64,000 bases of DNA from Saccharothrix syringae. GTDB lineage: Bacteria > Actinomycetota > Actinomycetes > Mycobacteriales > Pseudonocardiaceae. The notes under the pieces were generated by a model. It saw only the letters and a program-made list of their open reading frames with translations, did no database searches and had not been told where the DNA came from. Position 1 is the first letter of the stretch. Each line of letters opens with the position of its first letter. Of this stretch, positions 33,053 through 41,474 are shown piece after piece. The stretch is from NCBI RefSeq assembly GCF_009498035.1, contig NZ_CP034550.1:5518001-5582000 (forward strand). Direction: 5' to 3'. Position numbers and translations under genes: made by a program.

Positions 33053-33420
33053 CGCCCCGCACCCGACGCCCCGGCCGCGCACGAGGGGCCCCTCGGCAGG
33101 CCGCTCCCCGTCGGCGTCGAGGTCCGACGCCCCGGGCGCGCACGCGGGGCCGGGACCGGCCGCACGCCGACCCCGCCGACCCCGCCGGTTCGACCGGCCG
33201 AGCGCCGATCCCGCCGGTTCGGCGGCCCGAAGCGGTCTCGTTACCCCGATCCGCGTTGCCGGAAAATCTCCCACTCGGCCGCTGTGCGGAAAGCCGTTAC
33301 CTCGTAGGGTGTCGGCCGGGACGTCCCCGCCCGCGGCCGCCGCCCTCGCACTCGTCGGCCGCGGGCGTCCCCGAGCACACCCGCCCCGCACGGGCGGGCC
33401 GCCCCTGCGAAAGGACACCC
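33053..33420. other. 368-bp gap with a degenerate direct repeat
   Basis: No gene seen. CCGACGCCCCGG at 33063 recurs with related flanks at about 33124 (61 bases apart). The right end contains the promoter and the GAAAGGAC ribosome site of the secreted peptidase. Confidence 0.5.
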
Positions 33421-33960
33421 ATGCACGTCAGCAGGTTCCGCGCCGCCCTCGTCGCCGCGGCCGCCGCTCTGCTCGCCGTCGCCGGCGCCGGCACCGCCGC
33501 GGCCGCCCCCGCCGGCCAGGACCCGGTGTTCACCCCCTCCGCCGACACCCCGGTCACCGCGCTGGTCACCAAGCTCACCCACGCCCAGGCCACCTCCCGG
33601 CTGCGCGCCGCCGGCATCTCCTGGACCTCCAGCGGCGGGTGCAGCGACCGCAACAACTCCACCTGCACCTCCTTCGAGCAGGTCAACCTGACGACCATCC
33701 AGGGCGCGGAAACCCTCAAGCGGGCCAGCGGCTGCGCCCTGACCATCACCGGCGGCACCGAGACCGGCCACGCCAGCGGCACCTACAGCCACTGGAACGG
33801 CTACAAGCTCGACTACCGGCTGGGCAGCTGCATCGACTCCTACGTGAAGAACAACTTCACCTCCATCGGCGGCAGCAAGTGGCAGTCCGGCTCCGGGAAC
33901 GTCTACTACCTGGAGGGCAACCACTGGGACGTCACCTACTACAACTGCGGCGGCTGCTGA
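33421..33960 (+). CDS. Secreted peptidase M15-like protein
   Basis: 179 residues with a clear signal peptide (residues 1-29, AAAALLAVAGAGTAAAA then APA). The mature part contains GTETGHASGTYSHWNGYKLD and, near the end, YLEGNHWDVTYYNC. The H-x6-D and E-x2-HWD pattern is that of zinc D-Ala-D-Ala carboxypeptidases and phage endolysins of peptidase family M15. Six cysteines suggest disulfides. It probably acts on peptidoglycan stem peptides outside the cell. The family call is from motif recall; a hairpin terminator follows. Confidence 0.65.
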   Translation: MHVSRFRAALVAAAAALLAVAGAGTAAAAPAGQDPVFTPSADTPVTALVTKLTHAQATSRLRAAGISWTSSGGCSDRNNSTCTSFEQVNLTTIQGAETLKRASGCALTITGGTETGHASGTYSHWNGYKLDYRLGSCIDSYVKNNFTSIGGSKWQSGSGNVYYLEGNHWDVTYYNCGGC

Positions 33961-33980
33961 CCCGCGTCCACGACGAACGA

Positions 33981-34011
33981 GGGGCCCCGCGTTCCCGCAG
34001 CGCGGGGCCCC
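33981..34011 (+). terminator. Strong hairpin after the secreted peptidase
   Basis: GGGGCCCCGCG and CGCGGGGCCCC are exact 11-base complements around a 9-base loop, then TTCG. Confidence 0.8.
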
Positions 34012-34060
34012 TTCGCGCGCCCGCCGCCGCAGTAGAGTCCGGACGGGGAGGCGTGGACCG

Positions 34061-36598
34061 ATGATCGACGAGGTCGGGGGAACCGGCGGACCGGAGGCAC
34101 CCGCGCGGGGCGGCCGGGCGCGGCGCGCGCTGGCGGCGGCACCGGTGACCGCCGCCGCGGTGGCGCTGCCGTGGGCACTGGCCCTGGCCACCCGCTCGCT
34201 GCCCGCCGGCCCGCCGCCGGAGGTGCGGCGGGCGGTCGCGGTCGGCGTGCCCGCGCTGGCCGACGGGCGCTGGTGGACACCGCTGACCGCGGGCCTGTGG
34301 GCACCCGGCTGGGGCGGCTACGCGCTCGCCGCGCTGGTGGCGCTGGCGGCCCTGCCCGTGGTCGAGCGGCGCCTGGGCTCCGCGCGCACGGCGGTGCTGC
34401 TGGTGGTCGTGCAGGTGCTCGGGTCGCTGGCCGGGGTGGGCCTGGTCGCGGCGCTGGCCGGCGTGGACCGGGAGTGGATGGGCGCCCTGGCCGGGCAGAC
34501 CGCGCTGGGCCCGGTCGGCGCGGTGGTCGGCGTGGTGCTGGCCGGGTCCGGGCACCTGGGGCCGCGCTGGCGCCGCAGGCTGCGGCTGCTGCTGGTCGCG
34601 GGCCTGGTGGTGGCGGCGCTGTACTCGGGGCGGCTGGCGGACCTGCTGGCGCTGGGCACCGGGCTGGTGGGCCTGGCCCTGTCGGCGGTGCCCTCCGCGC
34701 TGCCGGCGGGCGGGCACCGCGCCGGCCGCCACGCGCCCTCCGCGGCCGAGGCGCGGGCCCTGGTGGCGCTGGTGGTCGCGGTGGGCGCGGTCGGACCGGT
34801 GGTCGCCGCGCTGACCCGCACGCCCGTGGGCCCGCTGTCGGTGCTGCAGGCCCTGTTCCTGCCCGCTCCCCCCGACGCCGACACCGTGCGGGCGCTGTGC
34901 GCGGCCGGCGACGACCCGCTGGGGTGCCGCCGGCTGCAGGCCCGGCTGCGGGTCTCCGGCCTGGGCCCGGCGGTGCTCACGGTCGTGCCGGTGCTGCTGT
35001 CGCTGGCCGCCGCCGAGGGGCTGCGGCGCGGCCGGCGGGCCGCGTGGTGCTCGGCGCTGGTGCTGCACCTGCTGCTGTTCGGCTGGGGCGTGCTGCTGGC
35101 CGTCGCGGTGGTGCGCACCCCGCGCGAGGAACGGGTCTTCTTCGCCGGCACCCACCTCTGGCAGCACCACCACGGCCACCCCCTGGCCGCGGTGCTGCTG
35201 CCGCCCGCGGTGCCGCTGCTGGTCGCGGCCCTGCTGGTGGCCACCCGCTCCCGCTTCGGCATCGGCGACCCGCGCACCCGGCGCGCCGCGGCCAGGGTGG
35301 GCCTGGCGCTGGCGGCGGCCTCGGCGGTGTGGCTGGTGGGCGGGTGGGCCGCCCGCGGCGGGTTCGACCGGGCCGCCGGGTGGGGCGACCTGCTCGCCGA
35401 GCTGCCCCAGCGGTTCGTGCCGCCGGGCTACCTGGTGGAGATCCCGCCGGCGCTGCTGCCCGCCACCGGCACCACCACCCTGCTGTTCGAGTGGACCGGG
35501 GCGCTGTTCTGGCTGTTCACCACCGCGGTGCTGCTGCGCCTGGTCACCACCGACCCCGGCGCGCGGCAGGCCGGCGAGCGCGAGCGGGTCGAGGCGCTGC
35601 TGCGCCGCGACCCCCGGTCGAACCTGGCGTGGATGGTGCTGTGGCCCGGCCACCGGTACTGGTTCACCCCCGACGGCGGCACCGCCGTGGCCTACCGGGT
35701 CGTCGGGTCGGTCGCGCTGACCACCGGCGGCCCCTTCGGCGAACCCGGCACCGACACCGCCGCGGTCGCCCGGTTCACCCGGTTCTGCCGCGACAGCGGG
35801 TGGGTGCCCTGCTTCTACGCCGTCACCGAACCGGTGCGCCTGGCCTGCGCCGAAGCCGGGTACGCCTCCGTGCAGGTGGCCGAGGAGACCGTGCTCGACC
35901 TGCCGGACCTGGCGTTCAACGGCCGCCGCTGGCAGGACGTGCGCACCGCCCTCAACCACGCCGCCAGGGCCGGCATCACCGCCGAGTGGCACCGGCTGGC
36001 CACCGCCCCGCGCGGCCTGGTCGACCAGGTGCGCGCCATCTCCGAGGAGTGGATCGCCGACAAGGGCGTGCCGGAGATGGGGTTCACCCTGGGCGGCCTG
36101 GCCGAACTGGCCGACCCCGGCACCCGGCTGCTGCTGGCCGTCGACGCCGACCGCACCGTGCACGGGGTCACCAGCTGGCTGCCCGTGCACCGCGACGGGC
36201 AGGTGGTCGGCTGGACCCTGGACTTCATGCGGCGGCGCACCGACGGGTTCCGCGGCGTGGTGGAGTTCCTGATCGCCTCCGCCGCCCGCGCCTGCCGCGA
36301 CGAGGGCGCGCTGGTGCTCAGCCTGTCCGGCGCGCCCCTGGCCCGGCACGACCGCGGCGGGCCCGCCACCCCGCTGCAACGCCTGCTCGACTACCTGGCC
36401 ACCACCCTGGAACCGGTCTACGGGTTCCGCTCGCTGCTGGCGTTCAAGGCCAAGTTCCAGCCGCGCTACCTGCCCCTGCACCTGGCCTACCCGGAGACCG
36501 CGGCGCTGCCGGCCATCGCGCAGGCCCTGACCCGGGCCTACCTGCCGGGCGCCTCGGTGCGCCAGTTCGCCGCGCTGACCAGGCGGCTGCTCGGCTGA
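34061..36598 (+). CDS. Rhomboid-like membrane domain fused to LPG-synthase (DUF2156) domain
   Basis: 845 residues. The first ~220 residues form about six membrane segments with a rhomboid-like pattern (RWWTPLTAGLW, VVERRLGS, MGALAGQTALGPVGAVVG). More membrane helices follow to ~residue 510, then a soluble C-terminal DUF2156 domain (~520-840) of the lysylphosphatidylglycerol-synthase type (WMVLWPGHRYWF, SVALTTGGPFGEP, CFYAVTE, VLSLSGAPLAR, YGFRSLLAFKAKFQPRYLPLH). Such proteins transfer an aminoacyl group from tRNA to a membrane lipid or flip it, altering surface charge. The amino acid used is unknown. Confidence 0.82.
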   Translation: MIDEVGGTGGPEAPARGGRARRALAAAPVTAAAVALPWALALATRSLPAGPPPEVRRAVAVGVPALADGRWWTPLTAGLWAPGWGGYALAALVALAALPVVERRLGSARTAVLLVVVQVLGSLAGVGLVAALAGVDREWMGALAGQTALGPVGAVVGVVLAGSGHLGPRWRRRLRLLLVAGLVVAALYSGRLADLLALGTGLVGLALSAVPSALPAGGHRAGRHAPSAAEARALVALVVAVGAVGPVVAALTRTPVGPLSVLQALFLPAPPDADTVRALCAAGDDPLGCRRLQARLRVSGLGPAVLTVVPVLLSLAAAEGLRRGRRAAWCSALVLHLLLFGWGVLLAVAVVRTPREERVFFAGTHLWQHHHGHPLAAVLLPPAVPLLVAALLVATRSRFGIGDPRTRRAAARVGLALAAASAVWLVGGWAARGGFDRAAGWGDLLAELPQRFVPPGYLVEIPPALLPATGTTTLLFEWTGALFWLFTTAVLLRLVTTDPGARQAGERERVEALLRRDPRSNLAWMVLWPGHRYWFTPDGGTAVAYRVVGSVALTTGGPFGEPGTDTAAVARFTRFCRDSGWVPCFYAVTEPVRLACAEAGYASVQVAEETVLDLPDLAFNGRRWQDVRTALNHAARAGITAEWHRLATAPRGLVDQVRAISEEWIADKGVPEMGFTLGGLAELADPGTRLLLAVDADRTVHGVTSWLPVHRDGQVVGWTLDFMRRRTDGFRGVVEFLIASAARACRDEGALVLSLSGAPLARHDRGGPATPLQRLLDYLATTLEPVYGFRSLLAFKAKFQPRYLPLHLAYPETAALPAIAQALTRAYLPGASVRQFAALTRRLLG

Positions 36599-36665
36599 AG
36601 CGCCCCGCCGCGGGAGAACCCCGCACGGCACCGGCCGGACGAGCGCCACCCGCGACGCGCGGGTG

Positions 36666-36697
36666 CGTGGAGGCGTGGAGGCGTGGAGGCGTGGAGG
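36666..36697 (+). repeat. 8-bp tandem repeat, four perfect units
   Basis: CGTGGAGG repeated four times at 36666-36697, between the LPG-synthase-like gene and the esterase start, inside the likely leader region. Candidate phase-variable or slippage tract. Confidence 0.85.
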
Positions 36698-36743
36698 CGG
36701 GGCGTTGCTGCGCGGCGGGACGCCGGGGCGCAGAATCCGGGAC

Positions 36744-38150
36744 GTGCTGGACTGGGCGCCGTCGGGCTGGGTGCTGCCGAACCCGCCGCCGCTGACGTGG
36801 CCGCCGCCGGGCCGGTCGCTGCCGGGCCGGTCGCCGTTGGACTGGTCGCTGCTGGACTGGTCGCTGCTGGCGGGGTCCCGGCCGATGGTGGCCGCGGTGG
36901 CGGCGGGCGCGGTCGCGCTGGCCGCGCTGCTGGCCGGCCGGGGCGGGCCGTGGTGGCTGCGGCGGGTGCCGGTGGCCGCGGCCGTCGCCGTCGTGCCGGT
37001 CGCGGTCGCCGTGCCGGTGCTGCGCCGGTGGGGCCCGGTGCGCGACCCCCTGCCGCCGGTGGTGCCGCTGTGCGCGGCCGTGGCGCTGCTGGCCCTGGCG
37101 CTGGCCGCGACCCGGCTGCTCGCGCGCCCCCGCCGCGCCCGGCGCCTGGCGTGGGTGCCCGCGGCGGTCGTGGTCGTCCTGGCCTGCGCGGAACTGGTCA
37201 ACGCCCACTACGGCCAGTACCCCACCGTCCGCGCCGCGCTGGGGCTGCCCTCGTGGACGCAGACCACCCTGGACCAGGTGCTGCCACCCGGCCAGCCCGT
37301 GGCCGCCACCGCCGGGGACACCCCGCTGGACAGCACCTGGAACCCCCCGAAGAACCTGCCCGCCACCGGCGTGGTGGCCCCGGTGACCATCCCCGGCCGC
37401 GTCTCGCGGTTCCCCGCCCGCCCCGGCTGGGTGTGGCTGCCGCCCGCCTACCGGGTCTCACCACGACCGCTGCTGCCGGTGCTGGTGCTGGTCAACGGCC
37501 AGCCCGGCAACCCCCGCGACTGGCTCGACGGCGGCCTGCTCGCCCGCCGCATGGACCGCTACGCCGCCGCCCACCGCGGCCTGGCCCCGGTGGTCGTCGT
37601 GCCCGACGACCTCGGCGGCACCCTGGACAACCCCATGTGCCTGGACTCGCACCTGGGCAACGCCCGCACCTACCTCGCCCGCGACGTCCCCGACTGGGTG
37701 ACCGCCACCCTCCAGGTCGACCCCGCGCCGCGGGCGTGGGCCTTCGGCGGGTTCTCCCACGGCGGCACCTGCGCGGTGCAGATGGCCGTGACCGCGCCCG
37801 AGCGCTACCCGACGTTCCTGGCGATCTCCGGGGAGGACGAGCCGCGCCGGGGCAGCCGCGAGCAGAGCGTGGCCGACGCCTTCGGCGGCGACACCGCCGC
37901 GTTCACCGCGGTCAACCCCCGCGACGTCATGGCCGCCCGCCGCTTCCCCGGCACCGCCGGGCACTTCGTCGTCGGCGCCGACGACGAGGAGTTCCGCGCC
38001 CAGGGCGAGCGGATGTACGCCGCGGCGCGCGGGGCGGGCATGGACGTGGCGCTGTCGGTGCTGCCCGGAGGGCACGGGTGGGAGGTGTGGGGGCCGGGGC
38101 TGGAGCAGCAGTTGCCCTGGCTGGGCACCCGCCTGGGGATCACCTCCTGA
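36744..38150 (+). CDS. Membrane-anchored alpha/beta-hydrolase esterase
   Basis: 468 residues from GTG 36744. Residues 1-45 are a Pro/Leu/Trp-rich repetitive start (PLDWSLLDWSLLAGS), then about four membrane segments to ~145. The outer hydrolase domain has the nucleophile GGFSHGGTCAV, the acid region VVVVPDDLGG and His in LPGGHGWEVW. This is the esterase-D/mycolyltransferase-like fold of many actinomycete extracytoplasmic esterases. Substrate unknown. It follows the LPG-synthase-like gene in the same direction after 145 bases. Confidence 0.8.
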   Translation: MLDWAPSGWVLPNPPPLTWPPPGRSLPGRSPLDWSLLDWSLLAGSRPMVAAVAAGAVALAALLAGRGGPWWLRRVPVAAAVAVVPVAVAVPVLRRWGPVRDPLPPVVPLCAAVALLALALAATRLLARPRRARRLAWVPAAVVVVLACAELVNAHYGQYPTVRAALGLPSWTQTTLDQVLPPGQPVAATAGDTPLDSTWNPPKNLPATGVVAPVTIPGRVSRFPARPGWVWLPPAYRVSPRPLLPVLVLVNGQPGNPRDWLDGGLLARRMDRYAAAHRGLAPVVVVPDDLGGTLDNPMCLDSHLGNARTYLARDVPDWVTATLQVDPAPRAWAFGGFSHGGTCAVQMAVTAPERYPTFLAISGEDEPRRGSREQSVADAFGGDTAAFTAVNPRDVMAARRFPGTAGHFVVGADDEEFRAQGERMYAAARGAGMDVALSVLPGGHGWEVWGPGLEQQLPWLGTRLGITS

Positions 38151-38262
38151 CCCCAGCGGACCACACCCTCCTGCGGACTCTGGCCCGCGTCGACCTCGCC
38201 CCGGCCCCCAGCCGCGAGCCGATCCCGACCGGCCCGCACCACGTCCGCCCGGCACCCCCGCC

Positions 38263-39807
38263 TCAGTCGCCGCCCCGCCGGAACCAGCGGCAGCCGTAGG
38301 GGCCCAGCTCGATGCGCGCCTTGCCCTTCTTCACCGGCACCGTGCCGTCGACCAGCAGGTCGGTCAGGTCGCCGTCCAGATCGCCGACCTCCACCACCGC
38401 GTCGTGGTCGCCCAGGTTGTGCACGGCCAGCACCGTGCCGCCGTCGACGTCGCAGCGGTGCGCCAGCACCGACGGTTCGGCGGTGTCGATCACCCGCACG
38501 GTGCCCCACGCCAGCTCCGGGCACTCGCGGTAGCGCTCGACCAGCAGCCGCACCCACGACAGCAGCGAGTCGGGGTCGCGGCGCTGCTCGGCCGCGGCGT
38601 CCCACCACATCGGGGTGCGCACGGCCTCCCGCCCCTCCAGGGACAGGTCCTCGGTCATGCCCACCTCCTCGCCGTAGAACAGCACCGGGGTGCCGGGCAG
38701 GGAGAACAGCAGGCTGTAGACCATCTTGACCCGCTCGATGTCGCCGCCCAGCATCGAGGGCAGGCGGCGGCGCAGGCCGCGGCCGTAGAGCTGCATGTCC
38801 TTGTCCGGGCCGAAAGCGGCGAAGACCTCCTGCCGCTCGGGCTCGGTGAGCTTGTCCAGGGTCAGCTCGTCGTGGTTGCGCACGAACGTGGCCCAGTGGC
38901 AGTCGCGCGGCGGCTGCGGCCGCTCCTTGAGCACGTGGGTCAGCGGGCTGGCCTCCTGCCGCGCCAGCGACAGGTACATCTGCTGCATGCCGATGAAGTC
39001 GAAGCACATGTGCAGCTCGTCGCCCACGCCGTCGGCGCCGCCGAAGAACCTCATCGCCTCGGTGTAGGGCAGGTTGACCTCGCCCAGCAGCACCGCCTCA
39101 CCGTTGCGGCGCGACAGGAACGCCCGCAGGTCGGCCAGGTAGTCGTGCGGGTCGGGCAGCGCCTCGACCGGCGCCTCCAGCAGGAACGGCACCGCGTCCA
39201 CCCGGAACCCCGACAGGCCCAGCTCCATCCAGAAGCCCATCACCCGGGCGATCTCGTCGCGCACCGCCGGGTTGGCCACGTTCAGGTCGGGCTGGTGCCG
39301 GTAGAAGCGGTGCAGGTAGTACTTGCCCGCCTTGCGGTCGTAGGTCCACAGCGACTTCTCCTTGTCGGGGAAGACCACGCCCTGGTCGGCGTCCGGCGGC
39401 TTCTCCTCGGCCCACACGTACCAGTCGTGCCGCGGCGAGTCCGGGTCGCGGGCCTCCTGGAACCACGGGTGCTGGTCGGAGGTGTGGTTGACCACCAGGT
39501 CGGCGATCACCCGCATGCCCCGGTCGCGGGCGGTGCGCACGAACTCCACGAAGTCGCCCAGCGTGCCCAGGCGCGGGTCGACGTTGTAGAAGTCGGTGAT
39601 GTCGTAGCCGTCGTCGCGGTCGGGGGTGGGGAAGAACGGCATCAGCCACAGGCAGGTCACGCCCAGCCGGTGCAGGTGGTCGATCTTCTGGATCAGGCCC
39701 CGGAAGTCGCCGTAGCCGTCGCCGTCGGAGTCGTGGAAGGTCTCCACGTCCAGGCAGTAGACCACCGCGTTCTTCCACCACAGGTCGGCGGTGCTGGTCA
39801 GCTTCAC
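38263..39807 (-). CDS. GH13 alpha-amylase family enzyme (trehalose-synthase-like)
   Basis: 514 residues from GTG 39807. Region I DLVVNHTS, region II GFRVDAV (nucleophile Asp), region III LLGEVN (acid Glu) and region IV FVRNHDE are present. The N-terminus WWKNAVVYCLDVETFHDSDGDGYGDF resembles trehalose synthase, which interconverts maltose and trehalose. It lacks a signal peptide. It overlaps the LLM flavoenzyme stop by four bases, a pairing known for the TIGR03885-type LLM subgroup. Exact product is not certain. Confidence 0.85.
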   Translation of the reverse strand: MKLTSTADLWWKNAVVYCLDVETFHDSDGDGYGDFRGLIQKIDHLHRLGVTCLWLMPFFPTPDRDDGYDITDFYNVDPRLGTLGDFVEFVRTARDRGMRVIADLVVNHTSDQHPWFQEARDPDSPRHDWYVWAEEKPPDADQGVVFPDKEKSLWTYDRKAGKYYLHRFYRHQPDLNVANPAVRDEIARVMGFWMELGLSGFRVDAVPFLLEAPVEALPDPHDYLADLRAFLSRRNGEAVLLGEVNLPYTEAMRFFGGADGVGDELHMCFDFIGMQQMYLSLARQEASPLTHVLKERPQPPRDCHWATFVRNHDELTLDKLTEPERQEVFAAFGPDKDMQLYGRGLRRRLPSMLGGDIERVKMVYSLLFSLPGTPVLFYGEEVGMTEDLSLEGREAVRTPMWWDAAAEQRRDPDSLLSWVRLLVERYRECPELAWGTVRVIDTAEPSVLAHRCDVDGGTVLAVHNLGDHDAVVEVGDLDGDLTDLLVDGTVPVKKGKARIELGPYGCRWFRRGGD

Positions 39808-40763
39808 CCCCGCACCTCCGGCAGCACGCGCTCGCCGAACACGTCGAGGAACCGCTGCTGCTCCTGCCCCACGTGGTGCAGGTAGATCTCGTCGAAGCCC
39901 AGGTCGGCGTACTCGCGCAGGACCTTGGCGTGCCGCGCGGGGTCGGCGGAGATGTTGACCACCCGCGCGACCTGCTCGACGGTGACGTGCTCGGAGACGA
40001 TGTCGAAGGTCTCGGCCAGGTCCAGGTCCCAGCACACCGGCGGGGCGAACACGTTGCTGCGCCACTGCTCGTGCGCGATCGCCGCGGCCTCCTCGTCGGT
40101 CTCGGCCCAGCTCAGGTGCACCTGCAGGTGCAGCTTGCCGCGACCGCCCGCGTCCCGGTAGGCGTCGTGGACCCGGCGCAGCTGCTCGACCGGGGCGTTG
40201 ACGGTGATCAGGCCGTCGGCCCACTCGGCGCACCAGCGCGCGGTCTGCTCGCTGACCGCCGCACCGATCAGCAGCGGCGGTTCCTCGGGCCGGGTCCACA
40301 CCCTGGCCCGGTCGACGGTCACCAGCCCCCGGTGGGTGACCTCCTCGCCGCGCAGCAGCGCGCGGATCACCTCCACGCACTCGCGCAGCCGCGCGTTGCG
40401 GGTGGCCTTGTCCGGCCACACCTCGCCGGTGACGTGCTCGTTGCTGGCCTCACCGCTGCCCAGCGCCGCCCAGAACCGGCCCGGGTACATCGCGCCCAGC
40501 GTCGCGATGGCCTGGGCGATGATCGCCGGGTGGTAGCGCTGGCCCGGGGCGTTGACCACGCCGAAGGGCAGGCTCGTGGACTGCAGCGCCGCACCCAGCC
40601 ACGACCACGCGAACGCCGACTGCCCCTGCCTGCTGCTCCACGGCGAGAAGTGGTCCGAGGACATCGCCGCGTCGAACCCGACCTGCTCGGCCCGCTGGAC
40701 GGCGGCCAGGAGCGCGCTGGGGTGGACCTGCTCGTGCGAGGCATGCACACCGATGACCGTCAT
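39804..40763 (-). CDS. LLM-class (F420/FMN) oxidoreductase, TIGR03885-like
   Basis: 319 residues from ATG 40763. Luciferase-like barrel: MTVIGVHASHEQVHPSALL, FDAAMSSDHFSPW, GVVNAPGQRYHPAIIAQAIATL, GRFWAALGSGEASNEHVTG, and the end LHHVGQEQQRFLDVFGERVLPEV. The conserved coupling with a trehalose-synthase-like gene agrees with the subgroup that I recall as TIGR03885. Cofactor is probably F420 or FMN; substrate unknown. First gene of the two-gene unit. Confidence 0.85.
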   Translation of the reverse strand: MTVIGVHASHEQVHPSALLAAVQRAEQVGFDAAMSSDHFSPWSSRQGQSAFAWSWLGAALQSTSLPFGVVNAPGQRYHPAIIAQAIATLGAMYPGRFWAALGSGEASNEHVTGEVWPDKATRNARLRECVEVIRALLRGEEVTHRGLVTVDRARVWTRPEEPPLLIGAAVSEQTARWCAEWADGLITVNAPVEQLRRVHDAYRDAGGRGKLHLQVHLSWAETDEEAAAIAHEQWRSNVFAPPVCWDLDLAETFDIVSEHVTVEQVARVVNISADPARHAKVLREYADLGFDEIYLHHVGQEQQRFLDVFGERVLPEVRG

Positions 40764-40883
40764 GCCGCTTCACATACCCAACGCCCGGTTCGGCGACACC
40801 CGGGCGGCGTACCGCAGGCGGAGCAGGTCGCGGGTTCGAACCGACGCCCTCGGCCTCCCCGCCGGGCAGACCGCGCGCCGCCG

Positions 40884-41366
40884 CTAAGGCAGCTCGGGCC
40901 GCGCGGGACCGGTCGCCGGGGTCCGCGGCGCCAGGTCCACCACGTCACCCTCGACCACCACACCACCGGCCATCGGGTCGCGCCCGTGCCGCAGGTTGAG
41001 CAGCAGCGCCCGCTCCCGCTCCTCCGCCCGCCGCGCCATGCGCCTGCTCACCAGCCGCCGCGTGGGCGGGAACAGCAGGAACAGCCCCACCAGGTCGCTG
41101 AGGAAGCCCGGCACCAGGATCAGCAGCCCCGCGGCCGCGATCAGCACGCCGTCGGCCACCTCCTGGTGCGGCGCGCGCCGCGTCCGCACCGCCTCGGAGA
41201 ACGCCCCGAGCGCCCGCGTGCCCTCGCGCCGCAGCAGCACCAGGCCCACCACACCGCCCAGCACCAGCAGGCCCAGCGTCGGCAGCACGCCCCAGGCGCC
41301 GAACGCCGCCACCACCGCCGCCCACTCCACCAGCAGCCCGACCACCACCACCGCGAACACCCGCAT
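40884..41366 (-). CDS. fxsA: FxsA family membrane protein
   Basis: 160 residues with four membrane segments: VFAVVVVGLLVEWAAVVAAFGAWGVLPTLGLLVLGGVVGLVLL, then DGVLIAAAGLLILVPGFLSDLVGLFLLFPPTRRLV. The PGFLSDLxGLxLLxPPxR motif is the FxsA signature. E. coli FxsA relieves exclusion of phage T7 by F plasmid; the general role is unknown. Divergent from kamA with 108 bases between starts. Confidence 0.92.
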   Translation of the reverse strand: MRVFAVVVVGLLVEWAAVVAAFGAWGVLPTLGLLVLGGVVGLVLLRREGTRALGAFSEAVRTRRAPHQEVADGVLIAAAGLLILVPGFLSDLVGLFLLFPPTRRLVSRRMARRAEERERALLLNLRHGRDPMAGGVVVEGDVVDLAPRTPATGPARPELP

Positions 41367-41474
41367 ACCCCTCCCAACGCACAACGCCCCCGAAACGCTC
41401 CCCGGCGGAATATTTACGCCGATCTGGCCATCTGGCAGCATATCTTCACGCCACACGACCAGCAGGGAGCATGG

